A stretch of DNA of 64,000 bases from Pseudoips prasinana (taxonomy: Eukaryota; Arthropoda; Insecta; Lepidoptera; Nolidae), in assembly GCA_951640165.1 (NCBI GenBank), contig OX621237.1:2604001-2668000 (forward strand). The letters run 5' to 3'. Position 1 is the first letter of the stretch; each line of letters begins with the position of its first letter. Both the position numbers and the translations under genes were made by a program. This document shows positions 52,990-63,699 of this stretch, piece by piece. The notes under the pieces are model-generated. The model was not told the DNA's origin, ran no database searches, and saw nothing but the letters and a program-made list of their open reading frames with translations.

Positions 52990-53585
52990 AGGAATAATCA
53001 ATCAATCAAGTATATCTAATATGATATGCCACTATATCAATATTTTTGAACGTGTTACAAGAATTTGGAAAATTAATAACCACGATAATGCATATAGGCA
53101 TATAGATAATGCATATATTTATTACATGGTTTTAAACGTAAACTTCGTTAAGCTGGCACCTTTTTAAATTTATTTGAAAAAGAAATCAATCGCTGGTATA
53201 AGATGACCAGAAACAAAAAAAAACTTAAAAGAAGTCAATCAAAGAATATAATCATAGACAATAAAAAAAAACTAAACTGCTAAATAATGATAGAGTTTTG
53301 GCGCCAACATCGAAAAAGATCATAATAATAATGATAAGTTCTTAATTGACAGTTTCGTTTTTTAATAATTATTAACGGTCTTATTCCAATTTTAATAAAA
53401 ATATAGTCTCAAACAACAAAGCCCAAATCGACACTATTACCAAATCTCCTATTACGACACGAGTGTAAGCATTGGCAAACAACTGGTCAACCACTAACGG
53501 GAACGAGGAGGTACATACGTAACTTCTCGTTATAGTAAAATCGATTCCTCACACCTGTGGAGCAAAAACAAGGCGAGTGTGGGAA
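52990..53585. other. AT-rich spacer
   Basis: Contains GGCGCCAACATCGAAAAAGA near 53298-53317, a scrap of the GGCGCCAACG repeat. Nothing else. Confidence 0.45.
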
Positions 53586-53591
53586 TTGTAT

Positions 53592-53977
53592 TATTAGGAT
53601 TAGGTCTTTGAAATAAACAGCCGTCACTTCAATAATCACTCTTTTATTTATTTTCACTGTACACGTGTTAACCACTTAAAAACTACCACTCGACTGCCTG
53701 CTGCCCCACTCAAACGCGTCACCGATCACACCTCCCCTCTACGGTAAAATTGACGTGTCCGGCCAATGCATCCGATTGGGCGAAGTCTCTGATTGGCCTC
53801 CGCAAACAGAATCAAATTAGAATTAAATAATTTGTAAACATTAATTAATTAGTGAAAAAATATAAATAAATTGATATACAATATTTGTATTATAATAGTT
53901 GGTAAATAATGTAGATAATTCATTTACATGTTATTTTCATAAACTATATACTTATTTTATTATAAATAAACCTAACA
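53592..53977 (-). repeat. Gypsy 3' LTR, 386 bp
   Basis: Minus strand from TGTTAGGTTTATTTATAATA to CCTAATCCTAATA. It differs from the other LTR by one 3-bp indel (CTGCCTGCTGCC against CTGCCTGCC) and one substitution near 53750/60851. The adjacent interior on the minus strand, AAAGTAGGATGGCCGAGC, is where the polypurine tract would be, but purines are not continuous. Confidence 0.95.
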
Positions 53978-54359
53978 GCTCGGCCATCCTACTTTAAGCG
54001 AGTCCCCTCGCTTTAAATTTAATTATAGCACTCTTAATTCAGAACAACTTTGCTTACTTATATAAAACTATTTTTATCTCAATAAATATTACATAAAAGA
54101 TTATGAACTAAAAGATGAGAAAAAAAATAGACTTATGAACTAATCCAAATAAATACACATTAATTAATTCTGAAAAATCCACAATAGGTAAATGTTTGTT
54201 TAATATAAATTAAAATAAACTCATTGAATACTAATAATCAGATATTGCTTCTTATTGTAATTTTACTAACTTAACTAGCATGAATGATTTATACCAGAGA
54301 ATAGCTTTATATATTATTTTACCTTTAAATTTAAATGAAGACACAACTAGGTAATTATG

Positions 54360-55440
54360 TTATTTATTCCTTTTCTGTATCGTTTTCGGAAAATTCGAAT
54401 TCATAATTTCTAGTATAATTAATCCATGGCTTGATTTTATCTATGGCGACAATGGTTTCGTATTTTCTACTATGTTTCCGAGTTAAGGGTGTCTTCATTC
54501 AAAAATCTGTCGTTATCGAGCACTTTTACTATGCGGTAGGGACCCTGATACTTTATAACCAGTTTTGTGATTTGCCATCGTGAGGTACTTGCCTTTCTAC
54601 TCGTACTAGATCTCCTTCCTTGTACTGAGTTGCCGCTTTTCTATGTCTTTTGTAATTAGCGGCATCCTTTACTTGTTGCTGTTTTATTTTCTCCCCAGTC
54701 TCCTGCCTCAGACTGTGTAAATCATTGGCCGGAACTCTATTAAGTGTATTATTTATAACTTCACTCAACTTACCTTCTGTCCTACGGATAACATTAGAAC
54801 CGAACACCAATTCTGAAGGACTCTTCTGTGTAGTTTTATGTTTTGCAGTATTGATACCGACCTTTATGTCTGTGATGTGCTCATCCCAGGACTTTTCGTC
54901 TCCACCATGATTGAGACTGCGTTAATACTCACATATTTGGTAAAACCATCCACAATGACTAATAAGTAGCAGTTCCCTTCTTACTTCTGATGAATGATTC
55001 TAAGTGATCAGCATGTACTGTATGAAAAGGGTGCTTACCTTTTATATGGGAAGTAACTCACCTTCGCGTTTTCCACCGGGAGCTTTATGATGCGCACACT
55101 CTAGGCACGAGGTAACATATTTCTTAACAAACCTGCGCATTTTCGGGGACCAATAATGCTTCCTTATGCGTTGTAGGGTTTTTTCAAAACCTCAATGTCC
55201 GAGGTCATCGTGATTCATCTTCAAAATTTGCCATCTCACACCTCGAGGTACAAGCCATTTAATTTCTTCCCCTACGATACGATAAACCATATCGTTTTTG
55301 ACCTTATAGTTATTACGTATCTCAACTGCTTTTTCAACGAATAGATCTGAAAGAATCTGTTTAATTTTCTTTACCTCTTCGTCAGCCGATTACACCGTCG
55401 CTATTCAGTCTTTGCTGAATTTTTGTATAGATAATACATC
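54360..55440 (-). pseudogene. Gypsy integrase, broken
   Basis: Minus strand pieces: near 55040-55190 a zinc-binding-type segment reads MRRFVKKYVTSCLECAHHKA. At 54553-54810 an 85-codon frame has the C-terminal domain with YKEGDLVRVERQVPHDGKS. A single-base shift near 54560 moves into IKYQGPYRIVKVLDND, the usual GPY-type end. The catalytic DDE core is not recognisable, because several short frames replace it. Integrase would insert the cDNA; this one cannot. Position just before the 3' LTR fits Gypsy. Confidence 0.75.
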
Positions 55441-55454
55441 TAAATCATATTATT

Positions 55455-56090
55455 CACCTTTTTTTTATTTATTTATTGTAAGTATAAAAACACATAAAAC
55501 AATACAATAGTAGACCAAAAACCACTAAGGTTTGTCCGGAATACTACACTTAATACTACTCTACTTACGTTGCTCTGTAGTAGTATACCAGCCAAACCTT
55601 CAAATGAAATTAAATAATGAAATTTATTCAGCACTTGGGTATTTACATACACTTGTACTTGTCAAGCTCACAATGTATTGCATAAACACAGTTTAAAAAC
55701 AGTAATTAAAGTAACAAAATATTTTAAATTAGTCCGTCCGTGCGGTCTGTTTCGTCACATGTATTTTTAATATTCTTAAATAAATAATAAATAGCAAGTT
55801 ACTAAGCTATTATTGTTACATTTAGCAATAGTATATCAAATTAAAGAATTAAAAACAACGAGCAGTTGGCTAGCGCAAAAGGCTCTCAACCAGTAGCTTA
55901 ATTTAAACGACTAATACCTGAGGGCACCCTTATGGGCCACATCTCAGGCGGCCGCTGAAATAAAAAGATGGAATTCGAAATGGGGGTCAGATCACTTGCA
56001 CGGTATTACCGATCACGTGTTAAGGGGTTAACGCGATCCTCGCCGCTGAGGATCCTACCCTAGCTAGCCTGCGGCTTTCTCTAGCTACCT
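55455..56090. mobile_element. Foreign insert inside Gypsy pol
   Basis: Starts with TTTTTTTATTTATTTATTGT (a reversed poly(A)-like end) and continues through GTTTGTCCGGAATACTACAC and a GC-richer end GCGGCTTTCTCTAGCTACC. It interrupts the expected RNase H-integrase region, and its shape suggests a minus-strand LINE 3' end. Parent unknown. Confidence 0.5.
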
Positions 56091-56226
56091 AGGTGGACCT
56101 ACCTTCTTTAGAAGCATCCGTATGCAGTTCTAGTTCCACTTTAGGATTATATAATGCTAATATGGGTCGACTTGTAAGCATCACCTTTACCTTCGCAAAT
56201 GCCTGTTCTTGTTCCCTGCCCCAGGA

Positions 56227-56920
56227 TTACATTGTATTTTTCCTCAATAAGTCGGTTAGTGGAGCAGTAATCGTTGCATATCCTTTGATAAAACGTCTGA
56301 AGAAGCCAGATAAACCAAGAAAATGACGTACCTTATGTTGATAAGTAGGACACGGGAACTTGGAGACGGTTTCACATTTTCTACTTCCCGGTCTAATACC
56401 ATCAGCGCTAACGTCAGACCCTAAGAAATCGACAGAGTCGAGAAAGAAATGGCACTTACTCAACTTTTGTCTTTTGGAACACAAGGCATGCAGTTAAATT
56501 AAAACTGCCCATCGGGTGACACAAATGCGGTTTTAGGGCGAGATTCGCCCGAAATAGGAATCTGATAGTAGCCTGAGGCCAGGTCTAAAGGCGTAAATAA
56601 TGTATTACCTTGCCAATAGATCCAGCTGATCTTCTAAGTGAGGCATTGGATAGTTTTCCTGTTCAGGGCTCTATAATCACCACACAGACGTTTATCGCCA
56701 GCACGCCATTTTCTGCAGCACGATAATAGGGCTTGCGTACGATGATGAGGATTCTCGAATTATATTACTAAGCAACTTTCTTGAATCATATTACTCACCA
56801 TTATTCGTTCAGCATGCGACATACGGTATGGAAAATACACAATAGGGATATCATCTATTAGTTCTATAGTCATTTCTGTAATTGCAGTAAACCCTAAGTC
56901 GTGCAATCCACTTAAAAGCA
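56227..56920 (-). pseudogene. Gypsy reverse transcriptase, catalytic block missing
   Basis: Minus strand: a region with CGDYRALNRKT-like text (56690-56720) leads to DLASGYYQIPISG and KTAFVSPDGQF (about 56515-56600). The next recognisable part is KCHFFLDSVDFLGSDV and FLGLSGFFRRFIKGYATI (56227-56484 frame). In Gypsy RTs the YxDD motif lies between these two; here they are joined through about 40 bp with a stop, so the catalytic aspartates are deleted. Frameshifts and stops also occur near 56640. No RT activity possible. Confidence 0.82.
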
Positions 56921-57301
56921 GTTACTATACTTTGGCAATAAATCTCTTAATTCCTGACGTTGGTTTGTGTAAAACTTCGGACTGCAATTTACAGAAGTGT
57001 CCATAGTAGTGTTATCGAAGGCAACACTGAATGATTTTTTTTGATATAACACACCTCTGAGAGTTGGCAATCTTGGTGGATGAGTAATTTGAAGTCTTAG
57101 GGAATTTACATCACTTACTCGAATAAGAGAACATTGACTGCCTAGATCTATGTGGCAAGAAATCGTACGCCCATTTATTAATATGTCCATAGCATACTTG
57201 TTTATTCCAGTGTCTTCAGTCTTTACTTCAGATACCTGCTTTTGTTTTGGATCATTACCTGATGCTGAGCTTCTTCCGGTCACGGTTGGAGATCTTCCCA
57301 T
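56912..57301 (-). pseudogene. Gypsy protease segment
   Basis: 129-codon frame with CHIDLGSQCSLI near residue 50, the aspartic protease active-site loop in its D-L-G-S form, after a typical lead INKYAMDILINGR. The end ELRDLLPKYSNCF is the usual entry to the RT domain, but the distance from the protease loop is shorter than normal, implying a deletion. Retropepsins act as dimers to mature Gag-Pol. Confidence 0.72.
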
Positions 57302-57340
57302 ATCATTATAACTATTGGAAGTGAGATGACCGAACCTGTC

Positions 57341-57772
57341 TCACATAGTACATTTGGAAGCGGGTATTTCACATCTCGAGCTACGGTGACCTACTTCATT
57401 GCAGTTATGGCATTTCACCGAAGACATAGACTTTTGATTCTTAAAACTTGGGTGACCAGTTTCGTGGCGGTTGTAGCATCTAATTGAAGGATTGACTATG
57501 TTACCTGATTTAGACGAATCCGTTCGACCTGCATTAGCTCCGAACCATCCTCTTCGCATTGTGTCCTGGTTATCCCTGCTTTGCCCTATTAGAATAGTCT
57601 TGAAATATTTAAGTACCTGTTCCGGCTGGACTTGTGTTGCTTGGGCACCAACTTTTACCGCTCGGTCCTCTATGCCATAAAGAAGACAATCTACTACCTG
57701 TATGCCGGATATTTTAAATCTGTTAAGTAAATTAGTTTTTTGCATAATAATAATGTTCCAACGACTCACCAT
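57341..57772 (-). pseudogene. Gypsy nucleocapsid region with zinc knuckles
   Basis: 143-codon frame. The second knuckle CHNCNEVGHRSSRC is a perfect CX2CX4HX4C. The first, CYNRHETGHPSFKN, has lost its second and last cysteines. The N-terminal part EQVLKYFKTILIGQSRDNQD is basic linker. Separated from the gag frame at 57819-58469 by about 45 bp with a frame change. Confidence 0.8.
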
Positions 57773-57818
57773 ATCTCGCCTTTATTGCTAACGTTCCAGT
57801 TAAGAGTTCAGCATAATC

Positions 57819-58469
57819 CTATCTACACGGAAAAGATTCAATTAGTTTATTTTTCCATTCAGACCACGTATGCAATACCGAAGTCAGACACTGATACCAC
57901 GTTTTAGCAAAACCACTTAATTTTGGTAAAGAATAATGGATTTCTTCTCTTTCCTCCCAGCCGTAGATCTCGGCACACTCTTCCACTTTAGTGACCCAAG
58001 TTAAAACTGTTTGATCTTTTGATAAAGGATGGAACTCCGGTATTACATTCGCATTAAAAGATATTTTAAGCTTAACAGAACCCCTAAATCTATCTAAAAT
58101 AGTTAAAAATATATCCATTAACTCAACATCACGTTCAGTGTCCTTACCTTTAGACGATCTTAATCTTTTCGGAGAAAGGGACCTACTTCTTGACCCCGAT
58201 GATGTATAGATCCTTTTCCTTGTGCCACAAGATCCTTGTCTCCTTTGTGAATTTATTTTACCTTCGGGTCGTGGGGAATACGACCCTCCTTCAGAACTGG
58301 ACGTTGAAGAACTTTGGTGTCTCCGTACATTCGATCGCGATGTCAGTTTACCTTTACTTAAACGTTGTTTTTTTTTGTACTTACCGACTTCTGCAAACTT
58401 TTGCCTTACATGTCGTACACTTCCATCCTCTCCAGATGTATCTCCTCCTTCGTTGATTCCTTCTCTCAA
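57819..58469 (-). pseudogene. Gypsy Gag, central and capsid-like part
   Basis: 216 codons. The codon at the apparent start is TTG, not ATG, preceded by an in-frame TAA two codons upstream, so this is a continuation of a longer protein. Serine/arginine-rich stretches (SSTSSSEGGSYSPR, SGSRSRSLSPKRLR) precede a capsid-like region: FHPLSKDQTVLTWVTKVEE, HYSLPKLSGFAKTWYQ, and WSEWKNKLIESFP, typical of insect Gypsy Gag. It would assemble the particle. Confidence 0.78.
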
Positions 58470-58477
58470 ACCTTAAC

Positions 58478-58965
58478 CTCAACTTCCAATTTGGGTTTCA
58501 CCTTAGACCCTCCACCTAGGGTTCCCATCCTCAGCCTTGACCCTCCACCTAGGGTCTTTTTCCTTTCAGACCCTCCACCTAGGGCATATTCCTTTTCAGT
58601 CCCTCTACCTAGGGTATTTATCCTTTTAGACCCTCCACCTAGGGCATTTATCCTTTCACACCCTCCACCTAGGGTATTAATCCTTTTATACCCTCCACCT
58701 AGGGCATTAATCCTTTTATACCCTCCACCTAGGGCATTTATCCTTTTAGACCCTCCACCTAGGGCATTAATCCTTTTAGACCCTCCACCTAGGGCATTAA
58801 TCCTTTTAGACCCTCCACCTAGGGCATTTATCCTTTTAGACCCTCCACCTAGGGCATTTATCCTTTTAGACCCTCCACCTAGGGCATTAATCCTTTTAGA
58901 CCCCCACCTAGGGCATTAATCCTTTTAGACCCTCCACCTAGGGTACAATGTCCATTACCTTCCAT
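58478..58965 (-). pseudogene. Gag N-terminus with decapeptide repeats
   Basis: An ATG at 58963-58965 (minus) leads after seven codons into the 30-bp minisatellite, read in a frame that yields KRINALGGGS-type decapeptides. One 29-bp unit near 58900-58928 shifts the frame. The frame of the remaining units runs on past the array and ends at TGA near 58467-58470, one frame step from the gag frame. Two single-base changes therefore stand between this segment and Gag. It is inferred to be the N-terminal part of Gag; the repeats have no known domain. Confidence 0.55.
58506..58945. repeat. 30-bp minisatellite, 15 units
   Basis: Unit around CCCTCCACCTAGGGCATTAA with ATCCTTTTAGA. Thirteen units are 30 bp or 29 bp, the first is 33 bp and the last is partial. 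Variants alternate ATTAATCC and ATTTATCC. A central CCTAGG is in every unit. All lengths but one are multiples of three. Confidence 0.95.
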
Positions 58966-58984
58966 ATCTGAAACTACCAGATTA

Positions 58985-59185
58985 CAGCTTAGTATTGTAA
59001 TAACTTATACATCATTTACACACTGCCATCTGATCCCAAACCAAGCAAAGCCCGTACTATGGAAACCAGACAACTAATAAACTACACACACCACTTTTCT
59101 TTTGTAAATACACCTATATAGAAAATTACAGACTCAGCACAAGCAGATAATATGAAAAATATGACAGAATCAGCCCAACAGCTCT
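58985..59185 (-). repeat. SINE family S 3' part, inside the Gypsy
   Basis: GCCATCTGATCCCAAACCAA and CCCGTACTATGGAAACCAGA are the reversed SINE tail. Confidence 0.6.
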
Positions 59186-59231
59186 TTTCTAGCATTAATT
59201 TTTCTCCAGGTATATATTTATGTATATTTAG

Positions 59232-59295
59232 TTTCATCATCATCATCATATCAGCCGAAAGACGTCCACTGCTGGACAAAGGCCTCTCCCAAAGT
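59232..59295 (-). mobile_element. RTE 3' tail, inside the Gypsy
   Basis: CATCATCATCATATCAGCCG and GACGTCCACTGCTGGACAAA. Confidence 0.8.
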
Positions 59296-59434
59296 TAGTT
59301 TATTATTTTATAAGTATATATTATTCTATTCTAGTTTTAATTTATGTAGTTTATGTAAGTACTTTTATTGTATTTTAAAATATAAGATTCATCACCTCCA
59401 CACACGACGTGTTAAGTGCACCTACCTTATTTTT

Positions 59435-59620
59435 CTCTGCATCACCCTAAGGTAGACTGGTAGAGAATGCCTCCGGCATTAAGTCCGCCTCAGTACAAAC
59501 ATGTGCAAAAGTAAATAAACAGACATGTCCATGCACACAAATATCCGTCCTGGGTGGGAATCGAACCCACGCCCTCCGGCGTGAAAAGCAAGCATTTGCC
59601 AACCACGCCGTATTTATTCT
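59435..59620 (-). repeat. LINE family L end and SINE head, inside the Gypsy
   Basis: GGCATTAAGTCCGCCTCAGT (family L), then AAATATCCGTCCTGGGTGGG and GGGAATCGAACCCACGCCCT with CAAGCATTTGCCAACCACGC, the reversed head of SINE family S. Confidence 0.6.
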
Positions 59621-59659
59621 GAAACTACAACTAGTATACTGTAATTTAATCATAATGGA

Positions 59660-59880
59660 AGTAAGTTACTACAACTTTTATTCGCGTAGACTTTAAAAAG
59701 AACCGCTTGTAAATAGTTAGAACATGTTTGTAGTAATATAGTTTAGTATACATTTTTTTTCTAGTTGCATATAGATATTTAGGTACACTGAATGTTAAAC
59801 CATTTATAAAATTGATTTTAAAATAGTAATAATATTTAGCTAGCTTGTATTAATTATGTTATTGTCAATTGTTACACAAT
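59660..59880 (-). mobile_element. LINE-A 3' end, inside the Gypsy
   Basis: ACTTTTATTCGCGTAGACTT, CCGCTTGTAAATAGTTAGAA, ATATTTAGGTACACTGAATG and GATATTTAGCTAGC-like text match the LINE-A UTR at 3840-4030 with small indels. Confidence 0.85.
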
Positions 59881-60695
59881 AGCCCAGTTCTCCAGTTAGC
59901 AAATTCGTTATCAACTATTTCAAACATGTTCCATATAAAATGAGAAGTTTTGTTGTTTGCCACAAGGTATAGTTATTATAAAGTAAACTAGAACAGTTAT
60001 TCTCCTCATAAATCAATACATATATACATAAAAATAATCAAACGTTACTAGTAATAGCCTCATAAATATTGCCCTATCCATTGCGAAAATTAAGTAAATA
60101 TTAGAATATAAATATTAACATTATAGTTGGATTCATCGAGTGTTTGTTTTATTTTTCAAGGTTCTTTATTTTCATTAATTACAAAATTCAACAACATAAA
60201 TAATAATAATCATCGATTAAAACCAAACTAGATTAAAATTTGATAGATTACTTTATGCTTTGTGCATTAGTATTACAAAAAAAAACAAAAAGAAATCGTC
60301 ATTGATCTGATTCAGTAAAATTCACAGATCGAGTTAAAATCACCGTTCATTTTGTTCGTTAATTTTATCCGCTAAAAATACATTTCGTATACCATATTCC
60401 ATACCTATATTTTTTTCGTATTCCATACCTATATTTATTTTCCAACTAAAAACCAAAGTCAATTAAAAAAAACAATTTTTTTAATATTGTTCTCTTACAG
60501 TTTATAGAGAAATAACAAAACCAACACAAAATAACCCTTTGGAAAGCTAATGGTCATGAAAACTACTTTTGAGGTTTGTACAAAACAATTATCAAAATCG
60601 TGAATATCAAAGTTATAAAATCGTTACTTACGTTTTTCCGAGTAGTGGACGTGACAAGAAAATGTGAGATTTTCTTGATGATCCCACTTCTGACC
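59880..60695 (-). other. Gypsy leader region
   Basis: AT-rich, no frame. A direct repeat TATTCCATACCTATATTT occurs at 60398-60412 and 60420-60435. Next to the 5' LTR the minus strand reads GGTCAGAAGTGGGATCATC, which resembles the 3' end complement of a leucine tRNA and may be the primer-binding site, shifted a few bases from the LTR. Confidence 0.45.
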
Positions 60696-61078
60696 TATTA
60701 GGATTAGGTCTTTGAAATAAACAGCCGTCACTTCAATAATCACTCTTTTATTTATTTTCACTGTACACGTGTTAACCACTTAAAAACTACCACTCGACTG
60801 CCTGCCCCACTCAAACGCGTCACCGATCACACCTCCCCTCTACGGTAAAAGTGACGTGTCCGGCCAATGCATCCGATTGGGCGAAGTCTCTGATTGGCCT
60901 CCGCAAACAGAATCAAATTAGAATTAAATAATTTGTAAACATTAATTAATTAGTGAAAAAATATAAATAAATTGATATACAATATTTGTATTATAATAGT
61001 TGGTAAATAATGTAGATAATTCATTTACATGTTATTTTCATAAACTATATACTTATTTTATTATAAATAAACCTAACA
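60696..61078 (-). repeat. Gypsy 5' LTR, 383 bp
   Basis: Near-identical to 53592-53977 (one 3-bp indel, one substitution seen). Flanked at its outer edge by GTATT. Confidence 0.95.
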
Positions 61079-61173
61079 GTATTGTGCAGCTACCTGAGTA
61101 GGTATGGCTTCGCTGGTGGTGAGCTGTAAAGGAGATTGGGTGATGTGATAATCAGTGTTATTTATATTATATA

Positions 61174-61435
61174 CTAGCGGCCCGGTACGTGCTTCGCTAC
61201 GTATAAGGCATAGTAATAAAAAAAATGTTTATTAAGTTCATTTATTCAAACAAAAAAATATTTTCAATTGCTATTGATTTTACACTTTTTCCAGACTGTT
61301 TTTAAATTTTCTCTACGTGCAAACCTTCCCTGGACTTCCACGAATAATTCAAGACCAAAATTAGCCAAATCGGTAAAGGCGTTGTTGAGTTATAACATTA
61401 CAACGAAAAGTGGCATTGATTTTTATATATATAGA
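61174..61435 (-). mobile_element. Helitron family D, complete copy
   Basis: Reversed CTAGCGGCCCGGTACGTGCT to GGCATTGATTTTTATATATATAGA, with flanking A and T. Confidence 0.88.
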
Positions 61436-61699
61436 TATAAATAAATTGATCGTGCTTTAATGATTACGCCACTAGTAACACGATGGATAAAAAAATAAAT
61501 AAATAAGATCAATTTTAATAAAAAAAACTTAAATCAAAACAATCATCACACTAATATTATAAAGGCGATAGTTTGTGAGTCTGTGAGTGTGTATGCTTGT
61601 TACTTCTTCACGTCTAAACGGCTGTAGCGATTGTAATAAAATTTGGTATGGAGTTAACTGACACCCTGGATTAACACGTAGGCTATAATTTATACAGAT

Positions 61700-62546
61700 T
61701 AACACCTGACACAAGTTTTAAAACACATATTAAACGTATACTTATGGCTAGGGGTTATTACACCACTAAAGAGTACATCGATGACAAAGACGTCTGGCTC
61801 CCACTTCCTACCTGCACATTGCTCGCTGGAGATCTTGTAGCCATATAGACATGACTGATCTGCTGTGTTACGTGAACTATCTGTAAATGATTGCTGTCAT
61901 ATACTTAATTTAAAATTATTGACTCTGTCTCAAAATGAATAATGTTATTGTTTCGAAGTTTTTCTTTTGTATACCTAAATATAATCTAAAATAATAAGCA
62001 TTCAGACAACCGATCGAGCATATATTGTGTTTGCCTACTAAATAATTACTCTAATTGGACCAAATCCCGTGTTCATGCCCGCTTGAGTATGTTTCGCCGG
62101 ACCGTCTCAACTGGGTCGTGTTGAAACCGGTAGTAGATGAACCCACTGAGTTTGTTTCGCTGGGTCTTCTCAGTTGGGGCGCATTGGATCCGGTGGTAGC
62201 ATTAAAGCGCGACCGTCGTTATTAACACAAGGTCCGTCATAATAATAATACCTTTAATATAGACAGAACCATTGACAATATGTAGTAAAATATTAGACTT
62301 AAACTAGATAATTAAACATAATCTCTTGACAATAACTTGATACGAGCTAGCTAAATATCATTTCTGTAATAATATAAATTTTATAAATGTTTTCATACAA
62401 GATGTACCTAAATATCTATGTTACTAGAAATAATATCTAATGTATACAACTATATTACTACAAACATGTTCTGACTATTTACAAGCGCTTTTTTAAAGTC
62501 TACGTGAATATAAACCTTTTTTATTTATTTTATTTTATTTTATTTT
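61700..62546 (+). mobile_element. LINE-A, 5'-truncated copy (last 46 codons plus UTR)
   Basis: The end of ORF2, then a UTR collinear with 4522 down to 3826 (GGTAGCATTAAAGCGCGACC, GATACGAGCTAGCTAAATAT, AAAGTCTACGTGAATATAAA). It ends with TTATTTATTTTATTTTATTT. TTAAC-like words at both edges may be the target duplication. Confidence 0.9.
61710..61848 (+). pseudogene. LINE-A ORF2 C-terminal fragment
   Basis: Reads SFKTHIKRILMARGYYTTKE and YIDDKDVWLPLPTCTLLAGD to the same stop as the full ORF2, with a handful of substitutions. Truncated by incomplete reverse transcription. Confidence 0.9.
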
Positions 62547-62599
62547 AACGTGGGCAAAACCACGGGGCACAGGTAGTAATTTATAAAACTAAACTATAA

Positions 62600-62970
62600 A
62601 ATAGTGATAGAGAGTGTTCGCGCCAACGCCAAAAAAGACGCATCGACGCATTGTTTAATTTTCTTAAAACTGGTTTAAATTCGAGTTTTAGTACAATTTC
62701 TCTATGAAATTGAACAACTTTCAGATCATCTACGAGTAATAGAAAAATACATACTTAATAATAAGTTTAAGTTCCCTAGCAAAAATTTTGATCAGCTGAC
62801 GCAATTTGTATAGGTTGGCATAAAATAATTCTTCGTATTTCACTTACCGAATCTATTTAATTTATTAAAATCATCGGTAAATAATATAAATTAAACGAAA
62901 ATTAATATTATATATTGTCAGTTGACAAATATTATAGAAACTATAGCACTATGTCAACTAACAATATATA
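62600..62970. other. Spacer with the 'GCGCCAACG' repeat block
   Basis: CGCGCCAACGCCAAAAAAGA, CGCATCGACGCATTG and ACTGGTTTAAATTCGAG match 26285-26360. Otherwise AT-rich. Confidence 0.5.
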
Positions 62971-62973
62971 TTA

Positions 62974-63215
62974 CTAGCTGCCCGGTACGTGCTTCGCTAC
63001 GTATAAGGCATAGTAATAAAAAAATGATGATTATTAAGTTAAAGTCAATGTTCTTAATTTTACACTTTTTCAAGACCACTTTTATATTTTCTCTACCTAC
63101 AAACCTTCCCTGGACTTCCACGAATAATTCAAGACCAAAATTAGCCAAATCGGTAAAGGCGTTGTTGAGTTATAACATTACAACGAAAAGTGGCATTGAT
63201 TTTTATATATATAGA
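62974..63215 (-). mobile_element. Helitron family D, complete copy
   Basis: Reversed CTAGCTGCCCGGTACGTGCT to TGATTTTTATATATATAGA, with A before and T after. Very close to 61174-61435. Confidence 0.9.
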
Positions 63216-63442
63216 TTATATTTTACTAAAATTTATGTTTATTTTCATCACTAACCATAACCAACTGAAAGCGGCAAGAAACGCATTCTTTCAGCAGCTA
63301 TTTCTTCCAATGCCATCACGATGCTTTCAACATGGCGGATTTAAAAATATTTTTTATATAAGGGGAACAAAATATATCGCTCAAATTCAAAATCATTTAT
63401 CCCGTTAAAATATTACATTTGTATGGAGTCGTTTTTTTCCCT

Positions 63443-63480
63443 ATACACTGCCAGAAAACTCAGTAGGAATCCTTTTTTAA
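63443..63480. repeat. Fragment of the palindromic family of 37198-37281
   Basis: CACTGCCAGAAAACTCAGTA and GGAATCCTTTTTTAAA match the right end of that element in reverse. Confidence 0.6.
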
Positions 63481-63699
63481 ATATTTATTTCATAATTTAA
63501 AATAACATTGTAATTAAAGCCGTTTTGTCGTCATCGAAACAATGCAACAATTTTTTGTCAATTGTAATGAACTCAATTAATGCATGTGTTTTCTATTGTA
63601 GATTGTTTGTTAAATGTGTTAATTTAGAGCGCATCAATACCAATCCGTTGTGTCACTTAAATAATCAGAAGTTTTTAGTAAGCCCTGCTACACAATGCG

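Larger units (their letters stand above)
53592..61078 (-). mobile_element. Ty3/Gypsy-type LTR retrotransposon, defective composite
   Basis: About 7.49 kb between LTRs 53592-53977 and 60696-61078. The flanking duplication is GTAT (53588-53591 and 61079-61082) or GTATT if the LTR is taken one base shorter. On the minus strand the order is 5' LTR, a long non-coding leader, gag, protease, RT, integrase, 3' LTR, which is the Gypsy order (integrase after RT). All coding parts are broken. The interior also contains SINE, RTE and LINE-A fragments (58985-59880) and an unassigned insert (about 55455-56090). Confidence 0.9.
61543..62576 (+). mobile_element. Helitron family C, split by a LINE-A 3' end
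   Basis: 5' part TCATCACACTAATATTATAA to GGCTATAATTTATACAG (61543-61700), 3' part AACGTGGGCAAAACCACGGG to CAGGTAG (62547-62576). Between them is LINE-A. The terminus is GTAG where CTAG is expected. Confidence 0.82.

Noticed and set aside
58365..58919. Long plus-strand frame encoding proline-rich DPPPRALILL repeats
   Set aside because: It is the antisense reading of the 30-bp minisatellite. The neighbouring gag and pol pieces are all on the minus strand, so the minus reading is preferred.
58506..58945. CRISPR array
   Set aside because: There are no unique spacers between repeats, the units are contiguous, and the context is an insect retrotransposon.
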